Source of the DNA: Epiperipatus broadwayi
Lineage: Eukaryota; Onychophora; Udeonychophora; Euonychophora; Peripatidae
Assembly (NCBI GenBank): GCA_028023455.1
Contig: JAQFVV010000444.1
Span: 1-64,000 of the forward strand
Direction of reading: 5' to 3'
Length of the DNA: 64,000 nucleotides
How positions within the stretch are numbered: position 1 is the stretch's first letter; each line of letters starts with the position of its first letter. A program made the translations under genes and the position numbers. Positions 48,735 to 61,540 of the stretch are shown here, piece by piece. The notes under the pieces are model-generated. The model ran no database searches. It was not told the origin of the DNA and saw only the letters and a list, made by a program, of their open reading frames with translations.

Positions 48735-50700
48735 ATAAACTACCAGAATGATAGACGAGAAAAAAAAAATTATATCTAAGATAATGTTTCTCAATATGTG
48801 ATTTACAACAAATTATCAGATATTTTTTGACTTGCATTGTTAGTTAATGAACTATTTATTTATTTAACTTGCTATTTTTTCTTGTTTTTATAATGCTTAT
48901 TTTTTTTTCTCTATCACTTTTGATATATTATAATTCAAACACTGTCCTATCATTTATAATACTCCCAATGATTGCCCAGTTCTATATGTTTGAGCTGTCC
49001 TATTATAAAATACTTTAATAATAAATTGTTTGATTCCAATAACAGTTCTTTTTACTATTCTAGATCCATTTATTGTAAACATAAATAAGTCAATGGCTAG
49101 ATACTATAAAATCAATATTTCCTGACTGTTTTCTGTCTTTTATCATCATCAGTGGGAACTTGGAATTCAAAGCTGAGTCTAATGCACTTAGTATCTAAAA
49201 GATATATTTTACTTCTGTATACTATTTAAGCTGATAACCTGAAACTCAAAGAATCACCCAAGTCATTTACACTGTTACAAACATCTTCAGTTTAAACTAA
49301 TTCTTTCTACCCCCTGGGAAGATTAATACCAACAAAAAAAAAACATCATGTTTCTCAACTTACTTTCAGCACATGCTTCCAATCACAGTTGTATCTATTT
49401 TTACCAAAAACTATGACCAGTTTTTAATCTTTGTTATCATCAATTGTCTCATAGGATTCAATATTTTAATTCATACTCTACTTTCCAATCCATCTATTAC
49501 AGCAGATATTGATTTCACTTACTCTATTCCAGAACTACCTATTATAAATTTAAATAATCTGTGAATGTTAGATGCTAGTGCAGTAATCTACATTTTTATG
49601 CAACTTTTTACCTCATGGACTTTGTTATTGCAGAGTTTTGGAATATTTGAACTTATAAATCTATACACTATCACACTATCTAGCTACTAGTCTGAATTTA
49701 AAAATTATACATGTTTTGAACTCTAGATAACATATCTGCATACTTTTCAATTTTTGCTAGGTTAATTTATATCATCAAAAAATCAGAAGTGTGATAAATA
49801 AGTAAAATATCAAACAAAACATTATTACTTCCAAAATAATGTCTTCTAATATAACTCTTCAATGTTTCTTCTATTAATATATCACGAAATTTGTGAATAA
49901 ACTGGATTTTTAAAAAAAATATTGGTATTAACATTAATTAAATTTATAGCAATTATTTTTTTTCTTTAATTCAATGTTAAATTATTTTTTTTATTATATT
50001 ATCAAAGATTAACATATATTACATCTAAATATTGCATAATGATGGAATTTTTTCCTTGGCCTTTCCTTTTTCTCCTTCTTCTTATTACGATTATTATTGT
50101 TGTTATTGTTTTTCTTTTTTTTATTATTATTAATCTTTTTGTTTTACTTATTATTTTTTCCTTGTTCTTCTTATTCTTGTTATTATTATAAATTTCAGTA
50201 ATATCAATGGGTAAGTGCAAACAAACAGAAAGTAATATTAGTTAATTGAATACACAAAATATTTTTTTATATAAATTCAATACAACTTACTGGTAATTAT
50301 TTTAAAAAAACTTGATAACTACCCCTTTTGCGAACACTCTATATAATAATTCATATATATTACACATTCACACACACACACGCACATATATATATATATA
50401 CACACACATCCTTTTGACATAATATTAAGCCAATTATCTGCCGTACCCATGTTCCAGGGTTTGAATCTTGTTTGGACAAAATCTGAAAAAATGTTTAGAT
50501 CCCAGTTGTGTTAAAAATTTATTTAGATAGATGTACTATCTAAATCATCTACTTGATATTGGTTAGTACATGGATCTCTAGCTATTTTTAGAGAGAAAAC
50601 AAGGATAAAAAAATCATTTAAGTTTGTTATTGATGATTATTGAAAGAAACTGCCTAGCAATGAGCTATTTTTTTATTTTTATTCAATGATGAACTTTATT
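48735..50700. other. AT-rich DNA with a CA/TA microsatellite
   Basis: (CA)n(TA)n(CA)n at 50369-50409. No gene. The frames here (49373-49564, 50002-50220) are compositional. Confidence 0.5.
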
Positions 50701-52082
50701 CATCCACTAAAAAAATTAGTTACATTACAATTTGCAACTTAGGTGACAAGAAATGACCAATACAGTTGGTATTAGGGACATCTGAAAGACAAATTAACAA
50801 AACAATAACAACATATAATTGTTATGTAATGATGCTGTGGATAGTTAAGATACAGGAATATTTAATAGCTTCCATGTATCATCATGGATTTTAGCAAAGG
50901 AAACTTTGCAGTTCCTTGCTTTTAATGTTTTAATAATACCCAACAGATCACTAAGCAGATTCCTTGAGTTTCTTCCAAACATGACATTGCACCTCAGGAT
51001 CCACAGTGAATAGTTCAGCATGACAAAGAGTCTTATTGCTGAGAAAACACCAGTCTGAATACAGTCTTGAATATTGAAAATTCTGTCCTTATATGATGTC
51101 ATACAGCAGTTGATAAACTATCTATACTGTTATAGAGTTTTGCAACTATTTAGGAATTGCTGCAGTGTTTCACTTTCACACATTTGACATTCAGTATGTA
51201 ATTTGTCAAAACCTCTTTTATTCACCAAGAAATCATTAGTTGGTAAGGAATGTACATTTATTTTTTAAGATAAAGTCTAGATATTTAGCCTCAAGCTTCC
51301 ATAGTTTAAAGCATTTGATGATGTATTCATTGTTAATCTTGAGAACAGTTGGGTTTATTAGGAAGGATTGACAGAAGAGTTGATGGGTGTTCCAATATTT
51401 GAGCTTATTCCCAATCACCCCCCACATCAATTCCAGCACTTGCAACCAAATTGATAATCATATTGGTCCAGGGTAGGGACTGACCATGAGATGGTAGGAT
51501 ATCAGTAGAAGCAACTAGGGATAGATAAGAATCCTCCAAGATTATTCTTTCAAATCCTAAAGCTGATTGTGACAGTTTTCTTTCTCCACAGAAATCTGGA
51601 ACATAGGGAATTAATTTTTGCTATGAAGGTCCTGGTAGGAAGGATTATTGGAAGGAAATAATTTATTTTTGGGAATATTAACAAAAATTGAGTAGTGTGA
51701 CCTTGCCATAGAGAGACAGGTAAATACCAGCGAGTGATTTTGTAGTGTCTGTTATGCCCTTGGAAAGCATGTTTTGTAATTGGATTCTCTAGTCCTGAGG
51801 AGAAAGCATGAATGGGAACCCAGGGAACTTCGGAGGTCTGGATAGAAAGATGTTGTAATCTTCTTTCCAGATGACAATTTCCAGGCTGTGGATTTATCTT
51901 GAGTGGAAATTAACTGATATGTTCTGAATACCAGTGTACTATGTCTTCCAGCATTGGTAGGCAATCTGTAGATGGGAGGAGGATGACCATATCATCGACA
52001 TATGCCAAGCATTTTACCTCCCTCACCAGCCTGGGAATGTACATCCCACGAAGATCTTTCAATTTTTAGAACCAGTGTCACT
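50701..52082 (-). pseudogene. Relic of a second non-LTR retrotransposon (RT C-terminal part)
   Basis: This region is visibly less AT-rich. On the minus strand, 51970-52060 translates to a stretch containing LAYVDDMVILLPSTD, which fits RT motif C (YxDD). Farther on come NKLKYWNTHQLF (51236-51445), a C-x2-C pattern (TECQMCES) followed by LQQFLNSC, and NYSLWILRCNVMFGRN (50845-51102). That order is reminiscent of the C-terminal parts of L1/Tx1-like or related non-LTR elements, not of RTE1. The frame is broken by stops and shifts. The clade is a guess; the RT identification rests mainly on YVDD and its context. Confidence 0.6.
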
Positions 52083-52739
52083 TTAATTAAATTATATATA
52101 TATATATCAGTTAAAATAAAACTATTAATTTTAGTAAAAGGGATTGCTATTCAAAAGTTGTTTAAAAGGCTTGTTTTTTTTAAATGCTTAGTTATTTTTT
52201 TCAAAAAATTGAAATGACTTAAGAAACAAATATAAACGTATTACAGATAGTGAGCATAGCTCATTAAATAGACATTAACAGAAAGGTTAAAGAAGACACA
52301 GAATCTGCTTCATTCTTCATTAAATTTGGTGTTAAAGTTAGATTTGAAAACGATAATGGATTTTCATTTGGAATATCTTTTTAATTTTATTTTTCCAAAG
52401 AAAATAAAGAACTAATCTTAAAGTCACCTTTTTAATTAAAATATATATATAAATAAAATTAAAAATTTGATGAAACACGGTAAATCTTTGTTTATTAATT
52501 GAGAGGCCCAGCTTCGTTCATCGCCCAATGTCTATCAAAAAAGAGTTTTTTTATTAGTAAATATTAAGTAATCAAAAGTTGAAATAAATTTAAATTTTGT
52601 TATTTGTAATTTATTTTTTTAGTTCTTTAAATAATAACTACAAATAAAAAAAAAAAAAACGTTGGAAATGTTGCGCACTGTATATACAATAAACAATTAT
52701 ATGTAAATTGTATTTATATATTGGAATATTTCCAAAAGC
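52083..52739. other. AT-rich DNA
   Basis: No feature recognised. Confidence 0.5.
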
Positions 52740-53160
52740 TAATATTATGTATTGAATGTCTTTAGAAAAATTAACTTTATTTAAATTTTCCAAATATTCT
52801 CCTCTCTTCTTCAGGTATTGCTGGCCTCATCAGTGACAGTAAGCATGGGATTCGAATCTGGATCTTTAGATTCTTGAATATTGAATTTTAAGGTAACTCT
52901 CTAACCAACTGAGCCATTCTTCCAAAGCAACAGTCAGTAGAAATTTTATATACTTATCTATGGCGTTCCTCCTGATTTCTCAACTTTTTCCTCGGAGCAA
53001 AATTGATTAGTGGTTTCCCTACATTATGTATAGTCACAGTGGGTTGACTTATGGGGTTATTTGCCATTGACATGTGAGTAGCTTCTTTGAATTTTTTTCT
53101 TTGTATTTGTTCTCTCTATCTTTTTTCAATTGAACATATGTTCATTGCTACAGACATGAT
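52740..53160 (-). mobile_element. tRNA-derived repeat (SINE family S2), minus strand
   Basis: Read on the minus strand: box A 'tggctcagttgg' (52905-52916), then 'tagagagttaccttaaaatt' and box B 'cagattcgaatccca' (near 52847-52861). Next come 'gtcactgatgaggccagcaa' and 'tacctgaagaagagaggaga'. The tRNA-like order and spacing are right for a pol III promoter, though the arm after box A is extended. The match to the copy at 54955-55990 extends well upstream of the tRNA-like part. Related fragment at 60262-60400. Confidence 0.65.
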
Positions 53161-54954
53161 CTGCTACTTTAGACACATCTGTTTTCTCTCTTGTAATCAT
53201 CAGTTTATGCTCTTGCAGTCTCATCAATATACATTCTTCCACATTCACATGGTTATATTACATGTTAATATCATTGTAAATTTTTTACTTACTTTATGTG
53301 CAGTTTTCATTCATTAATCAAATATTGCAATATTCCATTGAATCATTTATGAACAAACCATACTACTAATAAAAATCTACTTTGATGCCATCTTTTAAAA
53401 CAAATTGTGAGATGTGGGCAACTAGATGAATTACAATATACTGTTTAGCAATCATATATATATATATATATATATATAAGCATTACCAAAAAAATCTTGC
53501 CCGGTGTGGCTTAGCATAGCAGCAATACTAGTGGATGACTCCCACTTGATGAAAATTTGAGTGTAGTTATCTGGATGAAACTGTTGAATTTGTTCTGTTT
53601 TCAAGTTATTTGATCTCCTTTGACCCTCTGAACAGTTGGAAACTATGTTATACTAATCTATCCTTTAACCCAGATTTTAATTTCTAAAATCTGATATTCG
53701 AAAGCTCTTAAGAAATAAAATTTCATCAAGTACTCCCTATTTCATGCTTAATGTAAAAAAAAAAAAAAAAATTTAAAAAAGTAATCATATAAAATCAAAA
53801 ACTTGGGACTTATGGTAATAGAAATTCCAACCTTTGAACTAATAGTTGCATTATATTTAGGCAATCAATACTATATTAGTCAATAATAATTTAATCAACT
53901 CAGATTTGGGGGAGGGGGGTTTACCTTCAAGTTAAGAATATATTTTATTAACCAATAATGAATGCCAGCAAAGTTGATTATAAAATGGTTACCTAAAGAA
54001 TCAGTTGTTTGAAAAATAATTTTCTACAAATGAAAAATTTTCAACTAGATTTGGATTTCAGTTCATGAACATAGAAATTATACATTGCTCAAGGTTTCTT
54101 ATATTTGTAGCAAACAATTAATTGCAAAAGAAAATATGTATTATAAGATAATGTTTGTTCTTTAGGTCTTCTAGAGATTTGGAACACCTGAATATCACAC
54201 AGAAATTGCAATCTTTCTATAATTGTTCAGGCTTTAAAACTTACAATTTTTTAGGAAATGGAGAGTGGGGGGGGGATAAGGAGATTTATCTATTAATGTT
54301 ATAAGATTTGTATTCCATAATGAGTAGAGAAAATTTATAACCTCATTATAATGCCCAATAAAAAAAATATATATAATAAAATGAACTTGTGTCTGAGATA
54401 GTTTGTAATCAATTTGTAACATATTATCATAGGACAGTAATCAATTTATATTATATCTCAAAATATTTTTCTATATCCTGCTATTTATATTAGCAAAAAA
54501 TATTTAATCTGATTTTGGATTATAATCTTGTTTTAAAGTATTAAAATATATTTTGTTTACAGATGTTCTCCAGAGGTATTGTTGAGAATTGTGTCATCAG
54601 TAATTCTAAAAGCTCTGGTTAAATTAATTATTAAAGTATTAATTTCTTTAGAGAAAATGGGTTGATAAATCAAAGTCAAACAATAAGGTCATATCAAATT
54701 TGGTCCAAAATCAGGTATAGTAAAACAACTAAATATTTGATCATCATTGGTAGTAATTTACTATTTCTTGTCATGTTTTGAAGTTGATTCATTTCCTTTT
54801 TTAAAAATTCAGATGTAATAATCAATGAATCTTAATGATTATAGTTACATTAACAAATAGTGGAAAGCCTTAGTGTTTATCTGAAATTTTGTGGTCATGA
54901 TATTATAATTGTAACTATATGCTGGAGTATTTTGATCATCTAATATTAACTGTT
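53161..54954. other. AT-rich DNA with (TA)n and G runs
   Basis: (TA)n at 53454-53479 and a G9 run at 54267-54275. No gene recognised. Confidence 0.5.
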
Positions 54955-55990
54955 CAATGTTTTTAGAAAACCCAAACTTTATTTAAATTTTCCAAATACT
55001 TTCAACTAATATACAATATTATAAAGAAGAAACAAACCTTTAGTCATGCACGTTTACATCTCTCCTGCTACAGAATGAATAGGTTTGTTCAATTCAATTA
55101 ATAATTTATAACTCAGCACACAATAGTTTGAAACCTGGTTTTAGCATGGTGAATAAAGGTTGGCTTATGTATAGATAAGTGAACACATGCTTTTTGAACT
55201 GATGCTCATTGCTGAGTGCATATAAATGAGTAAAAGTACTTGACTGAAAGTTTGTTCCTTCTTTATAATATTACATATGCAGTCTACTCTGTATAAAAAT
55301 AGCCTATTTATTACAGTAAATTTGAAATTTACTAAATGAGATTTTATCTCTCTCCTTCTACAGAATGAATAAGTTTGTACAATTCTATTAAAAATTTACA
55401 GATCGAAGCCCTGATTTCAGCATGGTGAGCAAAGGTTGGCTTATATAATAATAAGCTCTACTCATAAGTGGACACTTATGCTTTTCAAACCAAAGCTTGT
55501 GGGCAGGCACATGTAAATTTGTAAAAGTGCATGATTGGAGCTTTGTTTCTTCATTATAATATTCAATAGGTATATAACACATTTTCAGTAATATTATTCT
55601 CCTTTTTTCCATATGTTTCTAGCCTAAACAGTAATAGTATTGGCATGGGAATCAATCCTAGGATCTTTAGATAATTGAATATTGAATTTAAGGCAACACT
55701 CTAACCAACTAAGCTATTCAAAGGCACTAGAATAGAAATTTCACATTCTTAACTGTGAGAACCTCCTGATTTCTATGCCTTTTTCTTGAAAGCAAAGCTA
55801 ATGAGTTGATTCTAAATATTATGATTTACTATCTTTGATTTTCTTGTAGGGTTTTTTTTTTTACATTATAGTGTGAGCAGCCTTTTAAAATTTTCTATTA
55901 GGTATTTCTTTTTCTCTGTACGGTATTTTTGTTATTTCCCCAATGAATATAATATATTCATTGGTACATAATTGAACTGCAACTTATATT
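54955..55990 (-). mobile_element. Second S2 repeat copy, split by another element
   Basis: 54955-55011 ('actttatttaaattttccaa') and 55620-55990 ('gggaatcaatcctagg', 'aactctctaaccaact'-like 'acactctaaccaactaagc', 'cctcctgatttct') match 52740-53160 in order. The ~555 bp between them is a separate inverted-repeat element. Box B is altered, so this copy is older. Confidence 0.6.
55012..55567. mobile_element. Element with ~46-bp inverted ends and a tandem dimer inside
   Basis: 'aatattataaagaagaaaca' at the left is complementary to 'tgtttcttcattataatatt' at the right, extending through 'catgcac' and 'tttacat'. Inside are two direct repeats of ~220-230 bp (about 55055-55275 and 55345-55567). Each starts with 'ctacagaatgaata.gtttgt' and contains 'ttcagcatggtga' or 'tttagcatggtga' plus 'aaaggttggctta'. 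It lies inside the S2 repeat and therefore inserted later. Confidence 0.7.
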
Positions 55991-57132
55991 AAGTGATGCA
56001 TGACCATTACAGAACATTGTTTTTTTTTTATTTTTAGAATTTTCCATTAAAAATATAAAGAACATTATTGATAAAAAAATAAAGATAATCAAATCGTTGA
56101 ACCAATCAGAAACCTGTGTTATAACTGATCGTTATTATGCTCAAACACCAACAAATTAATTTGTGATATTTATCTAATTTATTGTAGCATTTAATTTGGT
56201 AGACAGATTTACAAATTACAAACTGTGACAGCTTTGTTAACTGCACCCAGGTTTATTTTTCTTTTTTGGCTACGTATATGCCACATGATTTCCTTTAAAA
56301 TATATAAACAATTGAATTTAATAATGAGGAGAAAACTATTTTATTATTTTTTTAAATCAACATTGCTTTAGTGAGACTGCAATTTTTTTCTCCTTTAGAC
56401 ATTTCTTAAACAAGATTTATCTTTATGACTTCTTTTAGGTAAGTAAAAATGATCAAATAATTTATTGCTACAAAATTCATCAAAAATCCAAGGATTGGAA
56501 ATGATAGAATTGGAACAGAGATCCAAAACCATTAACCCCAGTTTCTATCACTCTATTACTATTTGGTATTTTTTTGAATGCATAAGACTTTTAAGGCATA
56601 GAGTTTTGTGCTTTTAAAACTTTAAAACTACTTAAACTTTACATAAGACATTCTTTTTGTCAGTAAAAGAAATTAAAAATCGTGAACTACCTTTTCATTC
56701 TTTAATTTATCACGATCAGTATTTTACATATGTTTCCTATTATTGTTGATTCATCAGTCACTGAATGAACTCTATTTTTAATATATAAAAGATCTTTAAA
56801 ATGATAATATTATTTTCTATTCACTGGAACAGATAAAAACAACTCCATTGTATAAATCCAGGAATAGTGACGTCTCCAGAGAATCATATTGTAATATATG
56901 ATTTTTTTTTACTTTGATGTTCACACTTGCTTAATACCAGACACACTTCATCTTCAATGTTGATAAGTCATAAGAGGTAATAACTGGAATGAAATTCAAA
57001 TTCAAGTTTAGTTCATATCTGCCAGTTATTTCTATAGATCTTAATATTCTGGATAATTTTTTCATTTTCACAAAAGGTTTGAAATTATAAATTTATTTAA
57101 ACGCACATTAATTATGTAAGTAATATTTACTA
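55991..57132. other. AT-rich DNA
   Basis: No feature recognised. Confidence 0.5.
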
Positions 57133-57207
57133 ACGCTGTAACCTCAAGAATATGTACTTAAAAATGCGATAGTAGGGACTTCTACAGGTCTTAACTACAA
57201 GCTTACA
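57133..57207. repeat. Single-arm fragment of foldback family C
   Basis: 'aaaatgcgatagtagggact', 'tctacaggtctt' and 'acaagctta' match one arm of the hairpin at 37103-37308. The second arm is absent. Confidence 0.75.
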
Positions 57208-58513
57208 CATGATATTTCTGGCAAATATACAACACCCCAGTAGATGCATTTCATATGGAGATTTTTATTTGAAACTTTTTTTGCTTTTAGTTAATAAACG
57301 TTTTAGTCATATATATATATATGATTATGTAGCCATACTTCATAAAAAAGATTTTTCATTGAAGTAGATATAATAGTCAACTGTTATTGCATTTTTGGTA
57401 GCTTAGAAATGAGTGTATACTAAATATGAATTCTCTTCCTGAAGAAAGATAAAATAACTAGTTAATCCAATACCAAGAACAAATGTTAATACTTGATCAT
57501 AATTTGTGCCACTTTGCTAATGTTTGACACCCTCTTAAAAACAACTTGTTTTAGCATAATAAAATTACATACACTTTAACAAAGCCTTAGATCATTAAGA
57601 AGTTTCTATTACTGTTTGCTTATAATTGTGATATAAATGACATGCTATTATCTAAAACAATAGTTTTTAAAAAGCATAAGATTGAAAATATTATAATTAT
57701 TTCTCAGATTACAGATCTGAAATTCAGTCTTGGTAGATGAGTCAATTTTAGTTTGATTATTTACTAGTATTAAATAGTGCCATATTGGTATTAAACAGTA
57801 TTAAATTATGGAATTTTTATTAAGGCTGACTCATATATCTGTTGGTGAGGTGAAGCATGGTGACTGGAGTTATAGTGTTTGGAGAATATAACTGACAATA
57901 ATTGTTTTTAAGCCTTGGGTCTTTTTTTTTTACAATGGAGTGAAATATGTGAAGAAATGTATTTATATTGACATAAAATTTGTGTAAGAATTTAAATAAA
58001 TGAAAGTAGAATTCTTTGTTATTGATTTTGATGAATCATTGAGGAATACATATTAGTTCAGATGACAGATACTTCCTTAACATTTTTAAAATTATAACAC
58101 AAAAGCTTGAATAATAAATAACCTTTAAAATATTGACATGTACTTTTAGTTTATAAGCGTTAAACTTAATTTCAGCATCCATGCAACAATGATAGATTTC
58201 ATATTAAAATAAAATAAATGGTCTTCAGTTTTTATGAGTCTTATTTGCTCCATTTTTATGGCCTTCCGCAAGCATATGAGGTGTGTGAATAAGCTTAAAT
58301 AAAGTATATTTTTTAATGCAATGAATATCATTATATTTTGCAGTAGCATTTTAATCCATGCTATAGTTAACAACAGTTGTCTTATGCTTTGTTAAATTAA
58401 TTGAATAAACAAGAGATGAGCTAAAAAGTTTTATTTGAGCAGTATAAAACAAAAGATGCTCTTGCTAGATTTTGTAATATATGGTTTTTATATATTTCTA
58501 TAATATGTATAAT
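57208..58513. other. AT-rich DNA
   Basis: No feature recognised. Confidence 0.5.
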
Positions 58514-58917
58514 AAAAATTCATATAACATTATAATACTAGCAAAAAACAAAACAAAACTAAACTTTTCTAAAATTCTTCAACAACCATGGTTTCATCTA
58601 TTAACCAACAGATCTTTTCAAATGAAATCCAACTAATCATACCATCTATAAATATCTAACAAAATAGGCTTCCAATCATTCACTTCATAAACCAATTTCC
58701 TTTAACATTAGGTATCTTCTTGAGCTTGATGTTAAATGAAATTGAGTATTGAAGTGAATGATGGGAAGTATATTTGTTTGGTGTATATATAGGTGGTATA
58801 TTTAGTTGAATTTTACTTGAAAAATTCTATTGGTTAATAGATAAAATCATGGTTGTAAAAGAATTTTAGTAAAGTTTTGTTTTTTTGGCTAGCATTGTAA
58901 TGTTATATGAATTTTTA
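58514..58917. mobile_element. Foldback element (~404 bp, ~190-bp arms), family F
   Basis: 'aaaattcatataacattata' at the left pairs with 'aatgttatatgaatttttac' at the right. Further pairs are 'caacaaccatggtttcatct' with 'ataaaatcatggttgtaaaa', and 'caatcattcacttca' with 'tgaagtgaatgatgg'. The spacer around 58695-58735 is short. Arms have diverged moderately. Confidence 0.82.
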
Positions 58918-59010
58918 CTTTGTTTATTATTACTAATATAGTGTTAGGCTGTATTTAATATATATATGAAAAACAAAAAAAACAAGTTAAACTTGCTAAT
59001 GCTTGTATTT

Positions 59011-59090
59011 ATGATCAATAGATGGCGTTTTACCAAAAACACCGTCAAAGCTTTGACAGTGTTTTTGGTAAAACGCCATCTATTGATCAT
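59011..59090. repeat. Near-perfect 80-bp palindrome with no loop
   Basis: The left half begins 'atgatcaatagatggcgttt' and ends 'caccgtcaaag'. The right half begins 'ctttgacagtgttt' and ends 'catctattgatcat'. They are exact complements over 40 bp except one position (g/a). It is followed by (AT)n. Such a sequence could extrude as a cruciform. Confidence 0.95.
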
Positions 59091-59157
59091 ATATATATAT
59101 ATATAAGTTCCAAATAAATAAATGATGGGTATTTATAGTTTTTATAAATGATGAATT

Positions 59158-59585
59158 CATAGTATTATTTTCAGGAGCTTCCATATAATAAAAATATATT
59201 ATCTAAATAGCTGATGTTTCAGTGCAATAACAAGTACTTTCTTCAGAGCTTCTTCTTTCTCCTATATTCTCACATATTTCTCACATATTCTAGAAAAAAT
59301 TGAATGTGATCAGAGACTGCTAAGAGGAGCTACAAAGATTTTTAAAAGGCCTAAGAACATAAATGAAAAATGTAATTAAAGAAAATTAACAATTTTGGAA
59401 AAAGCTATTGGCAGATAAAATATTTTTTAAAACTTTTCAACCAATAGAATTTGAGAATGAGGAGAAAATAACAAAAGAAAAAAATAATGAGAAGTTCTGA
59501 GGAAAGTATTTGTCATTGTATTGAAACATCAGCTCTTTAGCTATTACATTTTTATTACATGGAAACTCCTGGAAATAATACTATG
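59158..59585. mobile_element. Foldback element (428 bp, ~110-bp arms), family G
   Basis: 'catagtattattttcaggag' at the left pairs with 'ctcctggaaataatactatg' at the right. 'gctgatgtttcagtgcaata' also pairs with 'ttgtattgaaacatcagc'. The ~200-bp spacer ('gatcagagactgctaagagg') has no frame of interest. Confidence 0.82.
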
Positions 59586-60261
59586 ATTGCATACATATAT
59601 ATAATCATCAGAACTTAGTCCACAACTTAATTAATACATTTTAATGCAAAAATTACACAATCTCATGTAATACTTCTATTAATATATTTTCAGCCACTTA
59701 CATTACCTTCAATAATTTCATCTTCAGAAGCATCTACACAAAGATACCCACCATCTTAAATTTTGACTTCAGTTTTTTACAATATAAATTCTATCCTACT
59801 TGCTACACAAATAATACTCAAACAAACTACTAGTAAATTAACAGCCTTGCATAAAACAATTAGCTGCAAATTTAATTATACTTCATCTTTAAAAAAAAAT
59901 CTATCAAAAATTAATTGATTTTTAGAGCTACACTACATTGATTTTCTACAGCAATTAAATATGGATTGCTTACCAATTTTACAATTCCTAAAATATCATA
60001 GAAAAATTGCACCATATGGGGCATTTTTTGCATAAATTGCACGGACTACAACAATTATCAGATATAATAAAAGAACTGCTCAAAGAATGTCCACAAACAA
60101 TTCAGCCTAAACTAGAAAATTTGTTTTAATCTTAATATTTCACTTACTAGGCCATTGATGCATTATATACTTTTTGGTTACACTATATGCAACCTCATCC
60201 CCCTGTTCCCATTCTACTCTATAAAGTCAGTATGTTTACAAAATTATGCATCAATAAAAAT
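59586..60261. other. AT-rich DNA
   Basis: No feature recognised. Confidence 0.5.
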
Positions 60262-60400
60262 AGATATTTTAAAAATAATTTTAAGAGATAGAGATCTTTA
60301 CATTTGTGAATGTAGAATTCAAGGTAATTAACATTTTAACAACTAGACTATTCATGCTAATACTAAAACTATTCATGCCAGAAATACCTGAATAAGAGAG
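60262..60400 (-). repeat. Decayed S2 SINE fragment
   Basis: 'agatctttacatttgtgaat', 'gtagaattcaaggtaa' and 'aacaactagactattc' line up with 52859-52921 of the S2 copy. The pol III boxes are degraded. Confidence 0.45.
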
Positions 60401-60471
60401 AAAAATAATGACACTCTCAACATTGTGTTATTATATTAAATAATATATCTAATATTAGATAACAGAAGTCA

Positions 60472-60648
60472 TCATCAACCATTATCAATCCACTGCAGGA
60501 TGACGGTCTCTTCAAGTTCAATCCATCTTTTCCTATCTTTAGTTTCTCTTCTCCACATCACCCCTGCACACTTTCTTATTTCATCCATCCATCTCACATG
60601 TGGTCTCTTTCTGGGTCTTTTACAATCTCTTGGAATCCAGTTTAAAAT
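60472..60648 (-). mobile_element. Short 5'-truncated RTE insertion (RTE5)
   Basis: 177 bp nearly identical to the 3' end of RTE2: the (ATC)n tail complement, the stop codon and the last ~54 codons of the RT on the minus strand. It then stops abruptly at 60648. Close identity indicates a young, heavily truncated insertion. The 74-codon frame at 60500-60724 is on the wrong strand. No clear target duplication seen. Confidence 0.88.
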
Positions 60649-61540
60649 CCAACATATAATTAGATCTAAAATAATATCAACACAAGTTTTAAGAGTAACA
60701 TGTTTTAGTAGATGTTTTGTTTAACCATAAGAGGTTTTGATTATCATGAATTTTTCAAGATAGCTAAGTATCTATGAATACAGAATATTCTGAATGGCTG
60801 AGATATATATAAAATCAAAATTAGATTTAAAGATATGGAAGTATTGGAGTATCATTAAGTATACTAATTTTTATTTCTCTGTTGTATATTTTTCTTAAGC
60901 AAGGAAATATTTTCTTTCTTCTCTATATAATTAATTTTGTACTCTTTGAAATATTCTCTGCAGTAGTTTCAGCCCAATCACTAGCTTGTACATATAATGC
61001 TTTAAAAACTTATAGTAGTAATAGACTACCTGAACTTTTTGGCATATTTGTAGCCTAATAAGGACTTCAAACGTCTCAGTGCATTTCTGAACCAATATAT
61101 TGAAGGTATGTATGTATTTTAAATTCTGCTATCAGACAACACAATCCTATGTGCTGTTGCAAACAAATATATTTTTTATTATCGGTAATAGTTTCTTACT
61201 GGTTGCCTCCATCTTAGCTCAATTTATTCTTAAATTTTAATTTTAGAATTATATCATACACTTTAATGAATCATTTCATCATTATAATGTATATATAATT
61301 TTAAAATAAAAATCTACGATCCTTTTTATTTTAATTAGATTTTAATTATTATTGCGACTATATACTACAATATTTTTTCTTTTGAACTTTAGCAATCAAT
61401 TCAACTAGTTGTCCTCTCTTTGATTTTAGTTATTATTTATAAATATATATACAAACAAATTTACCATTTCATTGTTCATTTTTATAATCCGGTGGAGTTT
61501 TTATATATATAAAATTCTGTTGTTCCAATTTATTATATTT
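60649..61540. other. AT-rich DNA
   Basis: No feature recognised. Confidence 0.5.
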
